Positions 8,952-18,051 are shown, counted from the first letter of the stretch. The stretch is 64,000 nucleotides of DNA from Komarekiella delphini-convector SJRDD-AB1 (GCF_014831675.1 NZ_VJXY01000022.1:62001-126000); one strand, 5' to 3'. The notes: a model not told the origin generated them from the letters alone. Made by a program: numbers and translations.

Positions 8952-9070
8952 CATGATCCGATAAAGAGTAGAGACGTTGCAATGTAACTGTGTATTGTTA
9001 TTCCCCACAATGCTCGCTATCACATGATCCGATAAAGAGTAGAGGCGTTGCAATGCAACGTCTCTACAAT
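8952..9070. repeat. Direct repeats ending in an AGAGACGTTGC palindrome
   Basis: CATGATCCGATAAAGAGTAG begins at 8952 and again at 9023, followed by the common dispersed palindrome GTAGAGGCGTTGCAATG and its complement (9039-9067). Related palindromes occur at 51289-51321, 55210-55229 (inside acnB) and 63279-63307. It fills the gap between the aroF stop and the divergent fusion gene. Confidence 0.8.
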
Positions 9071-9092
9071 GGTTTCTTGCCTTGACCAAAAT

Positions 9093-9965
9093 TTAAGCAG
9101 CACAAAAAATCGGGGTGGGTTTGGAACCTGCCCCGATCGCTTCTGATATATTCCGCCCAACAGCTGCCGCTATCGGCTTTAAACTATCAACTAGATGCAT
9201 CATATCTTCTAAGGAAAGCGCTTGACGTGCGTCAGAAACGGATTTTTCTGGCTCTGGGTGACACTCAATAATTAATCCGTCTGCTCCGCAAGCCACCGCA
9301 GCTTTAGCCATCGGTGCTACTAGTTCCCGTTTACCTACGGCGTGGGAAGGATCTACAATTACAGGCAAGTGAGTTATTTGCTTGAGTGCTGCCACTGCTC
9401 CTAAATCCAAGACGTTGCGTGTGTAATCATCGAAGCTGCGGATACCCCTTTCACACAAAACCACATCAGGATTTCCATGACTGAGGATGTATTCAGCTGC
9501 CATCACGAACTCTTCAATTGTCGCTGCTAAACCACGCTTGAGCAGTATTGGCTTACCAGCTTGCCCTAAAGCTTTGAGCAAGTCGAAGTTCTGCATATTA
9601 CGACTACCAACTTGCAGCATATCAGCATGGGCGGCAACTACTTCAATTTGGGAAATTGACATAACTTCGGTGACAACTGGGATTTGGTGATGCGATCGCA
9701 CTCTAGCCAAAATTTCTAGCCCTTCCTCTCCCATACCCTGGAAGGCGTAAGGAGATGTGCGAGGTTTGTAGACACCGCCACGCAACGCCTGTACGGATGT
9801 AGTAGCTAGCTTTTGGGCAACTGTCTCCATTTGTCCCAAGCTTTCAACAGTGCAAGGCCCGCCGATAATTACCAGTTCTTCGCCGCCGAAAGCGACTTTT
9901 TCTGAAAGTTTAACGATTGTTTGGTGGTTAGTATGAGATTGTGCAGCAAGTTTAGCGTTAATCAT
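9093..9965 (-). CDS. aroF: 3-deoxy-7-phosphoheptulonate (DAHP) synthase, type I-beta
   Basis: Condenses phosphoenolpyruvate with erythrose-4-phosphate, the first step of the shikimate pathway. Diagnostic motifs: IIGGPCTVES, GGVYKPRTSPYAFQG, LLKRGL, CERGIRSFDDYTRNVLDL and VDPSHAVGKRELV, carrying the metal-binding Cys, His, Glu and Asp of the family. I start at the ATG at 9965 (MINAKLAAQ) because GGAG sits 8 bases upstream; an upstream extension is made of repeat-derived codons. At 290 aa it lacks the N-terminal ferredoxin-like regulatory domain seen in the Thermotoga enzyme. The leader carries a heptamer array and a possible attenuator (10175-10250). Confidence 0.93.
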   Translation of the reverse strand: MINAKLAAQSHTNHQTIVKLSEKVAFGGEELVIIGGPCTVESLGQMETVAQKLATTSVQALRGGVYKPRTSPYAFQGMGEEGLEILARVRSHHQIPVVTEVMSISQIEVVAAHADMLQVGSRNMQNFDLLKALGQAGKPILLKRGLAATIEEFVMAAEYILSHGNPDVVLCERGIRSFDDYTRNVLDLGAVAALKQITHLPVIVDPSHAVGKRELVAPMAKAAVACGADGLIIECHPEPEKSVSDARQALSLEDMMHLVDSLKPIAAAVGRNISEAIGAGSKPTPIFCAA

Positions 9966-9983
9966 GATTTCATTCTCCTGAGT

Positions 9984-10032
9984 ATTGGGTATTGGGGACT
10001 GGAGACTGGGGATTGGGGATTGGGGATTGGGG
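9984..10032. repeat. Heptamer array (ATTGGGG) in the aroF leader
   Basis: Seven tandem heptamers of the type ATTGGGG/ACTGGGG, followed to about 10083 by more irregular G-rich copies. Short tandem heptamers of this kind are typical of heterocystous cyanobacteria. On the aroF (minus) strand they read CCCCAAT and lie within the untranslated leader 20 to 120 bases before the start. Confidence 0.85.
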
Positions 10033-10174
10033 AACTCGGGGCCCCCTCTGGGGATAAGGGGCAATGGGGATTGGGGATTGGTATTTCTCCCCTGCTCCTC
10101 CGCCTCTTGACCCTTAACCCTTGTACAGATGCGATTAATCGCGTCTCTACTCTTAAATTTTTCTAATCCCTATT

Positions 10175-10250
10175 AACAACAAAGCCCGGAACCTTCGAGA
10201 AGTTCCGGGCGCGTTCTGATTCATCGACATGACGCTATCTACCCGGAACT
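10175..10250 (-). promoter_or_regulatory. Candidate transcription attenuator upstream of aroF
   Basis: On the minus strand, AGTTCCGGGT (10250-10241) is followed by GCGCCCGGAAC (to 10193) and then GGTTCCGGGC (to 10184) and TTTGTTGTT. The last two arms form a terminator-like hairpin; the first block is complementary to the same central arm, so the two pairings exclude each other. A 25-codon frame starting ATGTCGATGAATCAG runs through the hairpin but is not rich in aromatic codons. Role in controlling aroF is inferred from position only. Confidence 0.4.
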
Positions 10251-10324
10251 GATTCTGGGCCAAAAGTAAAAGCTATAAAAATAGTTACTTAGATAGGTAA
10301 TCACGATGAGATTATGCTCCTTGA

Positions 10325-10405
10325 AAAACAAAAACCGCAGAGTTTGCTCTGCGGTTCACTGGGCGGTTCCCATTAGGAAACTCGATTCACTCCCAGTGAA
10401 CCACC
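10325..10405 (-). ncRNA. Candidate small RNA with intrinsic terminator
   Basis: Minus strand: GGTTCACTGGG (from 10402) pairs with CCCAGTGAACC (to 10353), then a perfect hairpin ACCGCAGAG-CAAA-CTCTGCGGT followed by TTTTGTTTTTC. The terminator has no protein gene upstream on that strand within several hundred bases, so it probably ends a short RNA. The 5' end is unknown and the two hairpins share a few bases. I do not recognise a known cyanobacterial RNA family. The rest of 10211-10768 holds no gene that I can support. Confidence 0.4.
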
Positions 10406-10768
10406 CTAAACCAAAAATAAAAGTAAGAATTTCTGTTGAACATTTGCGGGATGTTTACTTACAAAATTCTAGTCTATACCTTTATTCAGAAAATTAGCAG
10501 AAAGAGTCGGCGCTGTCAAGACCCCCACAACGCCCAAAAAAAGCGATAGACTCAGTACAACTGACTGTGGGAATCAAGACTAGTTGCTTGTTTGTATAGA
10601 CTAAGAAGGCCGCTTGCCATTAGATCTTGCCAAAGTTACATAACTTTACCAAAATTGTTAGGTCATGGATAATCCGTAATTGAATGATCCAAAATGAATG
10701 CAAAAAATTCATCATTCTTACTTAAGTCCTCATTGACCCGATCAAGTTTTTAGGATCACCAGTTGATT

Positions 10769-11263
10769 ATGCCCAGTTCTAAAATCTTAGCCACATCTTT
10801 CGACTATCACGGAGTTTACCCCTGCCCAGTCTGTAGGATAGGTAAGATTTCTCATATGCCTTTGATGGAGGCTATGGCTTGTGACTTTTGCCAAGAAATT
10901 TTTACTGTCAACCTAGAAGTACAGCAAATTAAGATGCCTTCTCGGCAACCTCCGTTAATTTGGCGTTGGAATGGTTTCGGTTGGACAGAAGCCCAGTTGG
11001 AAGGTATGGAATTAGGTTGGGGTTATGGATTAGCCTCTGCTGCTTTTGTAATTTTTCCTACAATTTTAATTGGCACAGTCGCTTACTATTTTCCGCCTAC
11101 TCCACAAGCGCCCATTAGCTGGATGCCCTATATTTGGACGGTATTAACTTTCTTGTCGCATTTATCAATTATTGTTTGGATTTTTATTGAGGTTTACCAG
11201 GTTCCAGTTGGGGCTTATTTGAGAGCTATGAGTAGATGGAGAAATGAGGTTCTGGGGAGATAG
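10769..11263 (+). CDS. Zinc-ribbon membrane protein, hypothetical
   Basis: A 164-aa protein with an N-terminal CPVC...CDFC pair (residues about 17-38) that looks like a zinc ribbon, then WRWNGFGWTEAQLEG, then two hydrophobic membrane segments (about 88-110 and 120-142). Start at the ATG at 10769; a TTG two codons upstream is less likely. The architecture is that of a conserved cyanobacterial membrane protein of unknown function. It faces the aroF gene across a 0.8-kb structured intergenic region. Confidence 0.7.
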   Translation: MPSSKILATSFDYHGVYPCPVCRIGKISHMPLMEAMACDFCQEIFTVNLEVQQIKMPSRQPPLIWRWNGFGWTEAQLEGMELGWGYGLASAAFVIFPTILIGTVAYYFPPTPQAPISWMPYIWTVLTFLSHLSIIVWIFIEVYQVPVGAYLRAMSRWRNEVLGR

Positions 11264-11431
11264 TGTAAAAGGGATTAGGGATTGGGAATTGGTCATTGGT
11301 CATTGGGAAACCGTATTTTTCTTCCCCATTACTCATTCCCCATTCCCCATAAGATAGAGGCAAGTAGAAAGAGTTTGTTAATACCTTAGAGTTAGAGCCT
11401 CAATAACCCCGGCACTCTAGAAATTATAGAA

Positions 11432-12124
11432 ATGAAAAATTTTATATCTATTGCTTTAAATAGCTTGTTCAAAGAACAGAAACAATCAGTGTTGTTATTT
11501 GACTCAATTACTGCTGCGGATGAAATTGCCTTAATGCTTAATGGTCAATGGGATGGCTGTAATGGTGTAATCATGGCTAAATTTGATGAGGTAGCTATTA
11601 ATACTGCTGCCCAACTATTGGAAGCAGCATGGTGTTACCAAGGTGATTCAAAAGCCGTTTTAGATAGATTAACAAATGATGAACTTTTGCGCCGCTATGC
11701 AATGGGAGAAAGGAATTTTGTTAACGCTAATTTGAGATGTGCAGTGCTTGCATCAATGAATCTGAGTAAGATTAACCTAAGTTATGCCAAGTTGAGTTGG
11801 GCTAATTTAAGTCAAGTCAACCTAACTCAAGCTGATTTAACAGCAGCAGACCTAAATCAAGCTAATTTAAGTAGAGCAGATCTGAGTAAAGCATCTCTAG
11901 TGAGAGCAAACCTAACTAAGGCAGACTTACAACTAGCAAACCTGAAGGGGGCTAACCTCAGCATGGCTAACTTAAGTAAAGTTAACCTGATTAATGCAGA
12001 CTTGAGAGGAGCTAATCTAGCACTAGCAGACTTAAGAGGGGTAAATTTTCACTTTTGTGACTTGAGTGGAGCTAATCTGACAGGTGCTAAGTTTTTTGAA
12101 AGTGAATTGGCTTTTGCGAAGTAA
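11432..12124 (+). CDS. Pentapeptide-repeat protein with N-terminal domain
   Basis: Residues about 1-90 form a non-repeat domain (start MKNFISIALNSLFKEQ) and residues about 92-225 consist of pentapeptide repeats A(N/D)LSx in continuous series, expected to fold as a right-handed quadrilateral beta helix. 230 aa, no signal peptide, so cytoplasmic. Cyanobacteria carry many such proteins of unknown role. It is followed at once by repeat copy B. Confidence 0.85.
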   Translation: MKNFISIALNSLFKEQKQSVLLFDSITAADEIALMLNGQWDGCNGVIMAKFDEVAINTAAQLLEAAWCYQGDSKAVLDRLTNDELLRRYAMGERNFVNANLRCAVLASMNLSKINLSYAKLSWANLSQVNLTQADLTAADLNQANLSRADLSKASLVRANLTKADLQLANLKGANLSMANLSKVNLINADLRGANLALADLRGVNFHFCDLSGANLTGAKFFESELAFAK

Positions 12125-12125
12125 C

Positions 12126-12318
12126 TTTAAGCTCATCCCATCCCTAACGGTTCGGCTTCGCTCACCGTTAGCCCTGAGCATAGTCGAAGGGCTAAAAGAG
12201 GATGGGATAATACGAAAGACTGTTGACAGTTGACTGTTAATCTTCAACTGTCAACGGCGTCGGGGCATTTTTCATCACCGACCGAGAATGAATGGGTTTT
12301 CCCGACGCTTTTTTATAA
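12126..12318. repeat. Hairpin-rich dispersed repeat, copy B
   Basis: Same block order as copy A: TTTAAGCTCATCCCATCCC, GACTGTT-like heptamers, AACGGCGTCGGGGCATTTTTC, ending CCCGACGCTTTTTTATAA. This copy is longer because about 50 bases containing the palindrome CTAACGG...CCGTTAG and a TAGTCGAAGGGCTA block are inserted in the first hairpin, which looks like one repeat nested in another. Confidence 0.7.
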
Positions 12319-12449
12319 CTTATGGCAAGGAACTATTAACAGGTATAACTTTTCAGGGTACGGGAGAGAATTCACTTAAAGTTACGTTATAAGTTTACCA
12401 AAATTATACTTCTATACACAATTAATATATATATTCAGCATTATTTCTG

Positions 12450-12478
12450 TTGACAAAATGTGTTTTATATTATCTAGA
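12450..12478 (+). promoter_or_regulatory. Possible promoter upstream of the lipid cluster
   Basis: TTGACA at 12450-12455 matches the -35 consensus; the best-spaced -10 is a weak TCTAGA at 12473, with TATTAT a few bases nearer. It lies about 190 bases before the first FAAL start, in an AT-rich stretch (12319-12670) that otherwise shows nothing coding. Weak evidence. Confidence 0.3.
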
Positions 12479-12670
12479 TGGCAAAATATCGCACCTTATT
12501 AATAAATCAAGGTTCTATCTAGCCATAAAATGACCAAATTACGTAGTTGCACTATGGTTAGTTTGTAAATTGTGTAACTCCTCTGTTTGTAAAGTTTTGT
12601 TATTCGCTGCATAACTTTTGCTTTTGCGATTGAAGTGTAAATAACACCCACAGTTTTTCTATTTGAGTTA

Positions 12671-14539
12671 ATGCTAGAGAATCTTATACCAAGTATCTCC
12701 CGGCAACATCTGCATAGATTTCCCACCTTAACTGCTCTTTTACGTCACAGAGCACTATACCAGCCAGATCAAATTGCTTTTATTTTTCTGCAAGACGAAG
12801 AGACAGAATCGGCTCGCCTAACTTATCGAGAGTTAGACCAACAGGCGCAGGCGATCGCTGTTCAATTACAATCAATTAAAGCAAGTGGTGAACGCGCATT
12901 ACTGCTCTATCCACCAGGATTAGACTACATAGCTGCGTTTTTCGGATGTTTGTATGCCAATGTAGTGGCTGTTCCGGCTTATCCACCCCGGCGCAATCAG
13001 AAAATGTCTAGGCTGATGGCGATCGTCAGAGATGCTCAGGCTACAGTAGCGCTAACTACTACATCTGTGTTAACCAACTTAAAAGATAGATTTTCTGAAA
13101 CTCCAGAATTGTCTTCACTGCGTTGGTTAGCAACCGATAATCCCAGCCAAGAGACGTTAGACTGGCAAGAACCAAAAGTTAGCAGTGATACGCTGGCATT
13201 TCTGCAATACACTTCAGGTTCAACAGGAATACCCAAGGGTGTAATGGTTACTCATGGCAACCTGCTGCATAATTCAGAACTAATCTATAACTCTTTTGAG
13301 CATACATCCAAGAGTTGGGGATTAATTTGGTTGCCACCTTACCACGACATGGGGTTGATTGGTGGAGTCCTACAGCCACTCTACGGTGGTTTCCCGGTAA
13401 CATTTATGTCACCCGCAGCCTTTCTTCAAAAACCGATTCGTTGGCTAAAGGCGATTACCCGCTATAAAGCGACTACCAGCGGCGGCCCCAATTTTGCTTA
13501 TGAATTATGTGTTCAGAAAATTACGCCAGAACAACGAGAAGGTCTTGATTTAAGCAGTTGGCAAGTAGCTTTTAATGGCGCTGAGCCGATTCGTCCTGAT
13601 ACACTAGATCGGTTTGCTGCGACTTTTGAGCCTTGTGGCTTTCGCCGAGAAGCATTTTATCCCTGCTATGGGATGGCTGAGACAACACTCATCGTCACCG
13701 GGGGTTTGAAAAAAGCTGCTCCTATTGTCTGCTCCGTTAAAAAGGAAGATATTGAGCAAAACCGGGTGGTAGTGGCGACTCCTGGAAAAGATGAGGTAAG
13801 ACAAATTGTTGGCTGCGGACAAGAACTATCTAACCAAGTTTTGATTGTTGACTCTGAATCCTTAACTCGCTGTGCATCTGGTCAAGTGGGAGAGATTTGG
13901 GTATCAGGTTTGAGTGTTGCTCAAGGTTACTGGAATCGACCAGTAGAAACACAAAAAGCTTTCAATGCTTTTCTCGCTGACACTGGAGAGGGCCCATTTC
14001 TGCGTACAGGAGACTTAGGATTTTTACAAGATGGCGAGTTATTTGTTACCGGACGAATCAAAGATGTGATTATTATCCGGGGTCGCAACCATTATCCCCA
14101 AGATATTGAACTGACAGTAGAACAAAGCAACCCAGCACTAAAACCAAGTTCTGGTGCGGTGTTCACTGTGGAAGTAGAAGGTAAAGAGCGGTTAGTTATT
14201 GTTCAGGAAGTAGAGCGGAATTACCTCCGAAAACTGGATGTGAATAAAGTGGTTGGAGATATTCGTCAAGCGGTGGCGACAGAACATGAACAGCAAGTTT
14301 ATGCTGCGGTATTAGTGAAGACTGGAAGTATCCCCAAAACTTCGAGTGGTAAGATTCAGCGCCATGCTTGTCGAGCTGCGTTCTTAACTGGAAGTTTGGA
14401 TGTAGTGGAGGATTGGAGCGAAAATCCTCAGAGCAAAACAAAGTTTGTGCATTTGAATGCTGAAGTTGATTCTCTCTTGCAGCAATTGCAGACTTCTAGG
14501 ATTCAAGATGACATGAAGTCTATCAAAGTAGAGCGATAA
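12671..14539 (+). CDS. Stand-alone fatty acyl-AMP ligase (FAAL / acyl-ACP synthetase)
   Basis: Activates a free fatty acid as acyl-adenylate and is expected to transfer it to an acyl carrier protein rather than CoA. Adenylate-forming motifs: LQYTSGSTGIPKGVM (ATP loop), YHDMGLIGGVLQPLYGG (FAAL-type), CYGMAETTL, RTGDLGFLQDGELFVTGR, and GRNHYPQDIE; catalytic Lys in PKTSSGKIQRHACR. 622 aa with no attached carrier domain, as in JamA-type enzymes. It is the first gene of a same-strand cluster running to 29197, upstream of three desaturases and two ACPs that are its likely partners. Substrate chain length cannot be read from the sequence. Confidence 0.93.
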   Translation: MLENLIPSISRQHLHRFPTLTALLRHRALYQPDQIAFIFLQDEETESARLTYRELDQQAQAIAVQLQSIKASGERALLLYPPGLDYIAAFFGCLYANVVAVPAYPPRRNQKMSRLMAIVRDAQATVALTTTSVLTNLKDRFSETPELSSLRWLATDNPSQETLDWQEPKVSSDTLAFLQYTSGSTGIPKGVMVTHGNLLHNSELIYNSFEHTSKSWGLIWLPPYHDMGLIGGVLQPLYGGFPVTFMSPAAFLQKPIRWLKAITRYKATTSGGPNFAYELCVQKITPEQREGLDLSSWQVAFNGAEPIRPDTLDRFAATFEPCGFRREAFYPCYGMAETTLIVTGGLKKAAPIVCSVKKEDIEQNRVVVATPGKDEVRQIVGCGQELSNQVLIVDSESLTRCASGQVGEIWVSGLSVAQGYWNRPVETQKAFNAFLADTGEGPFLRTGDLGFLQDGELFVTGRIKDVIIIRGRNHYPQDIELTVEQSNPALKPSSGAVFTVEVEGKERLVIVQEVERNYLRKLDVNKVVGDIRQAVATEHEQQVYAAVLVKTGSIPKTSSGKIQRHACRAAFLTGSLDVVEDWSENPQSKTKFVHLNAEVDSLLQQLQTSRIQDDMKSIKVER

Positions 14540-14795
14540 AGTACTTAGGATTTATCCACTCTGCGTGCCTTTGCCTTGAAAAGTTTCCTAGGTCGGGCTA
14601 ACCCTCCTTCTCCTGACGGAGACGCTACGCGAACAGAACTTTTCGCTGCGCTTACCTTTGCGCTCCTCTGCGTTTCAAGATGATTGCGCTCAATCATCAA
14701 AGCTTCCAGACGTGAAAGAGAATGATCAAATGCTGTACTGAGTATCTTCAGTCCATCAAGAGATTTATAAGTCAAAAATAATCAGGAAAGACAAA

Positions 14796-15770
14796 ATGTC
14801 AATGCAGCTTGATCGTGCCATACCAGCCGAACTGCTGGTAAATCCTAGTGCTAAAAAAAGTATCACCATTAAGAGTGATTACCTAAGAACACCGCAACGG
14901 CTTCATGCTTTAGCCCTTTTGTGGATTCCTTTACTGGGTTCAGTAGCCGCATTAGCGATCGCTTTTTACTCAGGGATAGGTGCAGTGGAGATAGGATTGT
15001 TAGTGAGCATGTATATCTTGACCTTGGTAGGAATTACTGTAGGTTTTCATCGCCACTTTGCACACACTGCCTTCCAGACTAGCACTGCTGTCCGGGTTAT
15101 CTTAGCTATCTTGGGATCTATGGCTTGTGAGGGCCCACTAACTTATTGGGTAAGCAATCATAGACGTCACCACCAATATAGCGATCGCCCTGGAGATCCT
15201 CATTCACCATTTTTCCAAGAAAGTGAATCTCTAGGCGGGTTGCGAGGGCTGTGGCATTCACATATTGGTTGGATGTTTAAGCACGAAATCACCAATACTT
15301 TCTTATTTACTAAAGACTTACTTCGTGACCCTGTTATTTCTAAGGTCAACCAGCTTTACTACGTTTGGGCCTTGCTGGGTCTGGCTATACCCACCATCTT
15401 GGGAGGAATTCTTACAGGGACGATTATGGGTGCAATATCGGGATTTCTCTGGGGTGGTTGCGTTCGGCTATTCCTAATATTTCACTTCACCAGTAGTATT
15501 AACTCCATCACTCATCTATGCGGTAGCCGTCCTTTTGATACCAAAGAACATAGTAGAAACAACATCTGGCTAGCTATACCCACTGGTGGCGAAGCTTGGC
15601 ACAATAACCACCATGCTTTTTCTAACTCAGCAATTTTTGGATTGAAGTGGTGGCAAATAGACTTTGGTTTCTACGTGATTTGGGTGTTAGAAAAAGTCGG
15701 CTTAGTTTGGGATGTCAAGAAGCCTACAGCTCAGATGATTGAGTCTAAACTCAAGGCTAAAAACAACTAG
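14796..15770 (+). CDS. Membrane fatty acid desaturase 1
   Basis: Membrane di-iron acyl desaturase of the delta-9 (DesC/acyl-CoA desaturase-like) family. The three His boxes are intact: [23 protein letters not shown] and WHNNHHAF. Four hydrophobic segments in two pairs frame them. 324 aa, normal length. The ATG at 14796 is preceded by AGGAAAG. It is the first of three tandem paralogues (45 and 81 bases apart). Context with FAAL and ACPs suggests that it acts on an ACP-bound chain, as JamB does. Whether it makes a double or a triple bond cannot be told from the motifs. Confidence 0.9.
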   Translation: MSMQLDRAIPAELLVNPSAKKSITIKSDYLRTPQRLHALALLWIPLLGSVAALAIAFYSGIGAVEIGLLVSMYILTLVGITVGFHRHFAHTAFQTSTAVRVILAILGSMACEGPLTYWVSNHRRHHQYSDRPGDPHSPFFQESESLGGLRGLWHSHIGWMFKHEITNTFLFTKDLLRDPVISKVNQLYYVWALLGLAIPTILGGILTGTIMGAISGFLWGGCVRLFLIFHFTSSINSITHLCGSRPFDTKEHSRNNIWLAIPTGGEAWHNNHHAFSNSAIFGLKWWQIDFGFYVIWVLEKVGLVWDVKKPTAQMIESKLKAKNN

Positions 15771-15815
15771 TAACTATATCGTTCTCATCTTTCTGAATGG
15801 AGTTAACAACATATC

Positions 15816-16778
15816 ATGACCACTCAAACAGTAAAAGTCTGGCGCAAGAAAAGCAAAACTATAGAGAATCAAAGCCTCCAAAATCTCCAAAGACGTTTTG
15901 CTCTAGGTACTGTCTTAGTCCCCACCATCGGATTTGTTGCTGCTATTGCCCTACTTTGGTTTACAGGTATTAGTTCAGTAGAAATCGGTCTGTTTTTGGG
16001 CATGTACATCATAACTGTTGGTGCGACTGAAGTGGGTTTTCATCGACACTTTGCTCATAGATCCTTTGAGGCGAAACCAGCAGTACGAGCGATACTTGCA
16101 ATCCTAGGGTCGATGGCGGGTCAAGGGCCTGTAATCTACTGGGCAGCTACTCATCGTCACCATCACCAGCACAGCGATCTGCCTGAAGATCCCCATTCAC
16201 CTTATATTCACGAAGGTAAGCAATTAGGTTGGTGGCACGGTTTATGGCATTCTCACATTGGCTGGTTCTTCAGCAGCAAGATGACCAATGCCGTGTTCTT
16301 TGCCAAAGACTTAATTCAAGATCCTTTAATTGTCAAGATTAGTCAGTTGTATTTAGTGTGGATCATCATCGGTCTTGCTATCCCCGCTGTTTTAGGAGGA
16401 GTTATCACCTGGACATGGATGGGAGCTTTGAAAGGGTTATTGTGGGGTGGCTTCGTGCGGATGTTTGTGGGACAGCACGCAACTTGGAGTATTGGCTCAG
16501 TCGCTCACATTTGGGGCAACCGTGCCTTTGATACCCGCGAACATAGTAGAAACAACTTCTTACTGACCATCCCTACCTTGGGTGGAGGATGGCACAACAA
16601 CCATCATGCCTTTCCTAACTCTGCGATCGCTGGCTTGGAATGGTGGCAAATTGATCCAACTGGCTGGGCAATTCAGGCGCTAGAAAAGCTGGGCTTAGCC
16701 TGGGATGTCAAAAGACCTACACAACGCTTGATTAATGCCAGAAAAAAGAACCCGTCTGAATCTTCAGTAGATTTGTAA
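15816..16778 (+). CDS. Membrane fatty acid desaturase 2
   Basis: Second tandem paralogue, 320 aa, with His boxes HRHFAH, THRHHHQHSDLPEDPHSP and [13 protein letters not shown]. The second box is unusually His-rich (HRHHHQH). The N-terminus is basic (VWRKKSK) before the first membrane segment, so cytoplasmic. Start ATG at 15816 with GGAG about 14 bases upstream. A hairpin follows the stop at 16800-16822. The C-terminus WDVKRPTQRLI is shared in pattern with the neighbours, consistent with tandem gene duplication. Confidence 0.9.
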   Translation: MTTQTVKVWRKKSKTIENQSLQNLQRRFALGTVLVPTIGFVAAIALLWFTGISSVEIGLFLGMYIITVGATEVGFHRHFAHRSFEAKPAVRAILAILGSMAGQGPVIYWAATHRHHHQHSDLPEDPHSPYIHEGKQLGWWHGLWHSHIGWFFSSKMTNAVFFAKDLIQDPLIVKISQLYLVWIIIGLAIPAVLGGVITWTWMGALKGLLWGGFVRMFVGQHATWSIGSVAHIWGNRAFDTREHSRNNFLLTIPTLGGGWHNNHHAFPNSAIAGLEWWQIDPTGWAIQALEKLGLAWDVKRPTQRLINARKKNPSESSVDL

Positions 16779-16799
16779 CCTCACAGCTTGCAGCAATTT

Positions 16800-16822
16800 A
16801 AAGGGCGTCTCGCCCGCCCTTT
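16800..16822 (+). other. GC-rich hairpin between desaturases 2 and 3
   Basis: AAAGGGCG-TCTCGCC-CGCCCTTT, without a T tract. It could be an RNA processing or stability element in the operon rather than a terminator. Confidence 0.5.
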
Positions 16823-16859
16823 CCACAAATACAACAACTAAAAACCAAAAAGGTGAAAA

Positions 16860-17873
16860 ATGGAAGTTTTGAATTCGCAAATACCTGAGATGTCTATAAC
16901 TGCAAGTGCTGACAATTCTTATGCTGAAACAAAAACACAAACTCCAGCCAAAGTCAAGAGACAGAAAAAAACTGTAACAAGTAGCTACCTGAAAACTTTA
17001 CAGCAGATTCATGCTCTGACAGTTGGCTTGGTATCTTGTCTAGGATTTGTGATTGCAGTGGCGCTATTGCTGGCTGGAAATACCCTCAGCCCCATCGAGA
17101 TTGGAACTTATCTGGCGCTGACAGTTGTAATAGGCATCGGTACTACAGCAGGATTTCATCGGCACTTTACCCATAAAAGCTTTCAAGCAGCAATGCCCGT
17201 GCGGGTTGTCCTTGCCGTCTTGGGATCGATGGCTGCACAGGGGCCGTTAATTTTTTGGGTAGCACTGCATCGGTTGCATCATGAACATAGCGATCGCCCT
17301 GGCGACCCTCATTCACCTCATTTTCATGGAAAAGGTTTTTTTGGGATGCTACGAGGACTATGGCACGCACATTTCGCCTGGACAATCGATTATGACGCTC
17401 CCAACGCAACTTACTACGCCAACGATTTATTGCGAGATAAAGTCCTCTCAAAAGTCAGCCAGATGTACTTCCTCTGGGTATTCCTGGGTTTTTTGATTCC
17501 TACAGTTGCGGGGGGTTTCCTTAGAGGTTCTTGGACAGGTGCTTTCTACGGTTTTCTTTGGGGTGGACTGGTAAGACTTTTCTTCTGGCACAACATGGTT
17601 TGGTGTATTACCTCAGTTGCACACGTCTTTGGTAGCCGTCCCCTCGAAAGCCATGACATGAGTACAAACAACTTTCTGTTAGCTATCCCCACATTAGGCG
17701 AATCCTGGCACAACAATCACCACGCTTTCCCCAACTCAGCAATGGCAGGATTGAAGTGGTGGCAAATAGATCCAACTGGCTGGGTAATTCGCGCACTGGA
17801 AAAAGTGGGCTTAGTCTGGGATCTCAAGACGCCGACAGCACGGATGATGGAAGCCAAAACCAGAAGCGCCTAA
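16860..17873 (+). CDS. Membrane fatty acid desaturase 3
   Basis: Third tandem paralogue, 337 aa, with a longer hydrophilic N-terminus (about 45 residues, lysine and threonine rich) than the other two. His boxes: [24 protein letters not shown] and [12 protein letters not shown]. The ATG is preceded by AAGGTG. The membrane topology looks like desaturases 1 and 2. It ends just before a long HIP1-containing hairpin, after which the ACP genes begin, so it may close the first transcript of the cluster. Confidence 0.9.
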   Translation: MEVLNSQIPEMSITASADNSYAETKTQTPAKVKRQKKTVTSSYLKTLQQIHALTVGLVSCLGFVIAVALLLAGNTLSPIEIGTYLALTVVIGIGTTAGFHRHFTHKSFQAAMPVRVVLAVLGSMAAQGPLIFWVALHRLHHEHSDRPGDPHSPHFHGKGFFGMLRGLWHAHFAWTIDYDAPNATYYANDLLRDKVLSKVSQMYFLWVFLGFLIPTVAGGFLRGSWTGAFYGFLWGGLVRLFFWHNMVWCITSVAHVFGSRPLESHDMSTNNFLLAIPTLGESWHNNHHAFPNSAMAGLKWWQIDPTGWVIRALEKVGLVWDLKTPTARMMEAKTRSA

Positions 17874-17880
17874 CAGAACC

Positions 17881-17921
17881 GTTAAGCGATCGCGTACAAG
17901 TTAAATGTGCGATCGCTTAAC
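17881..17921. terminator. Long hairpin built from two HIP1 sites
   Basis: GTTAAGCGATCGC (17881-17893) and GCGATCGCTTAAC (17909-17921) are perfectly complementary 13-base arms with a 15-base loop, 7 bases after the desaturase 3 stop. No strong T tract follows, so termination is possible but not certain. Confidence 0.5.
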
Positions 17922-18051
17922 AAATCTTTCTAAATGCATATTCCAAAATGCATAAAAGTTACAAGATTAACTGATTAATAACTAAAGCAAGCAATTCAAG
18001 CCCTGAATGCAGATTTAGTACAACGAGAACACCCCAAAGGAGATTTTCACA

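Noticed and set aside
9966-10064. N-terminal extension of aroF by 33 codons
   Set aside because: Encoded by CCCCAAT heptamers; the ATG at 9965 has a good ribosome binding site and matches the family start.
10306-10497. 63-aa open frame on the plus strand
   Set aside because: Runs through the hairpins of the candidate small RNA and has no coding character.
14545-14775. 76-aa open frame on the minus strand between the FAAL and desaturase 1
   Set aside because: Its second half is dispersed repeat sequence (CTCTGCG and GACGGAGACGCTACGCG blocks), it opposes the cluster and has no recognisable family.
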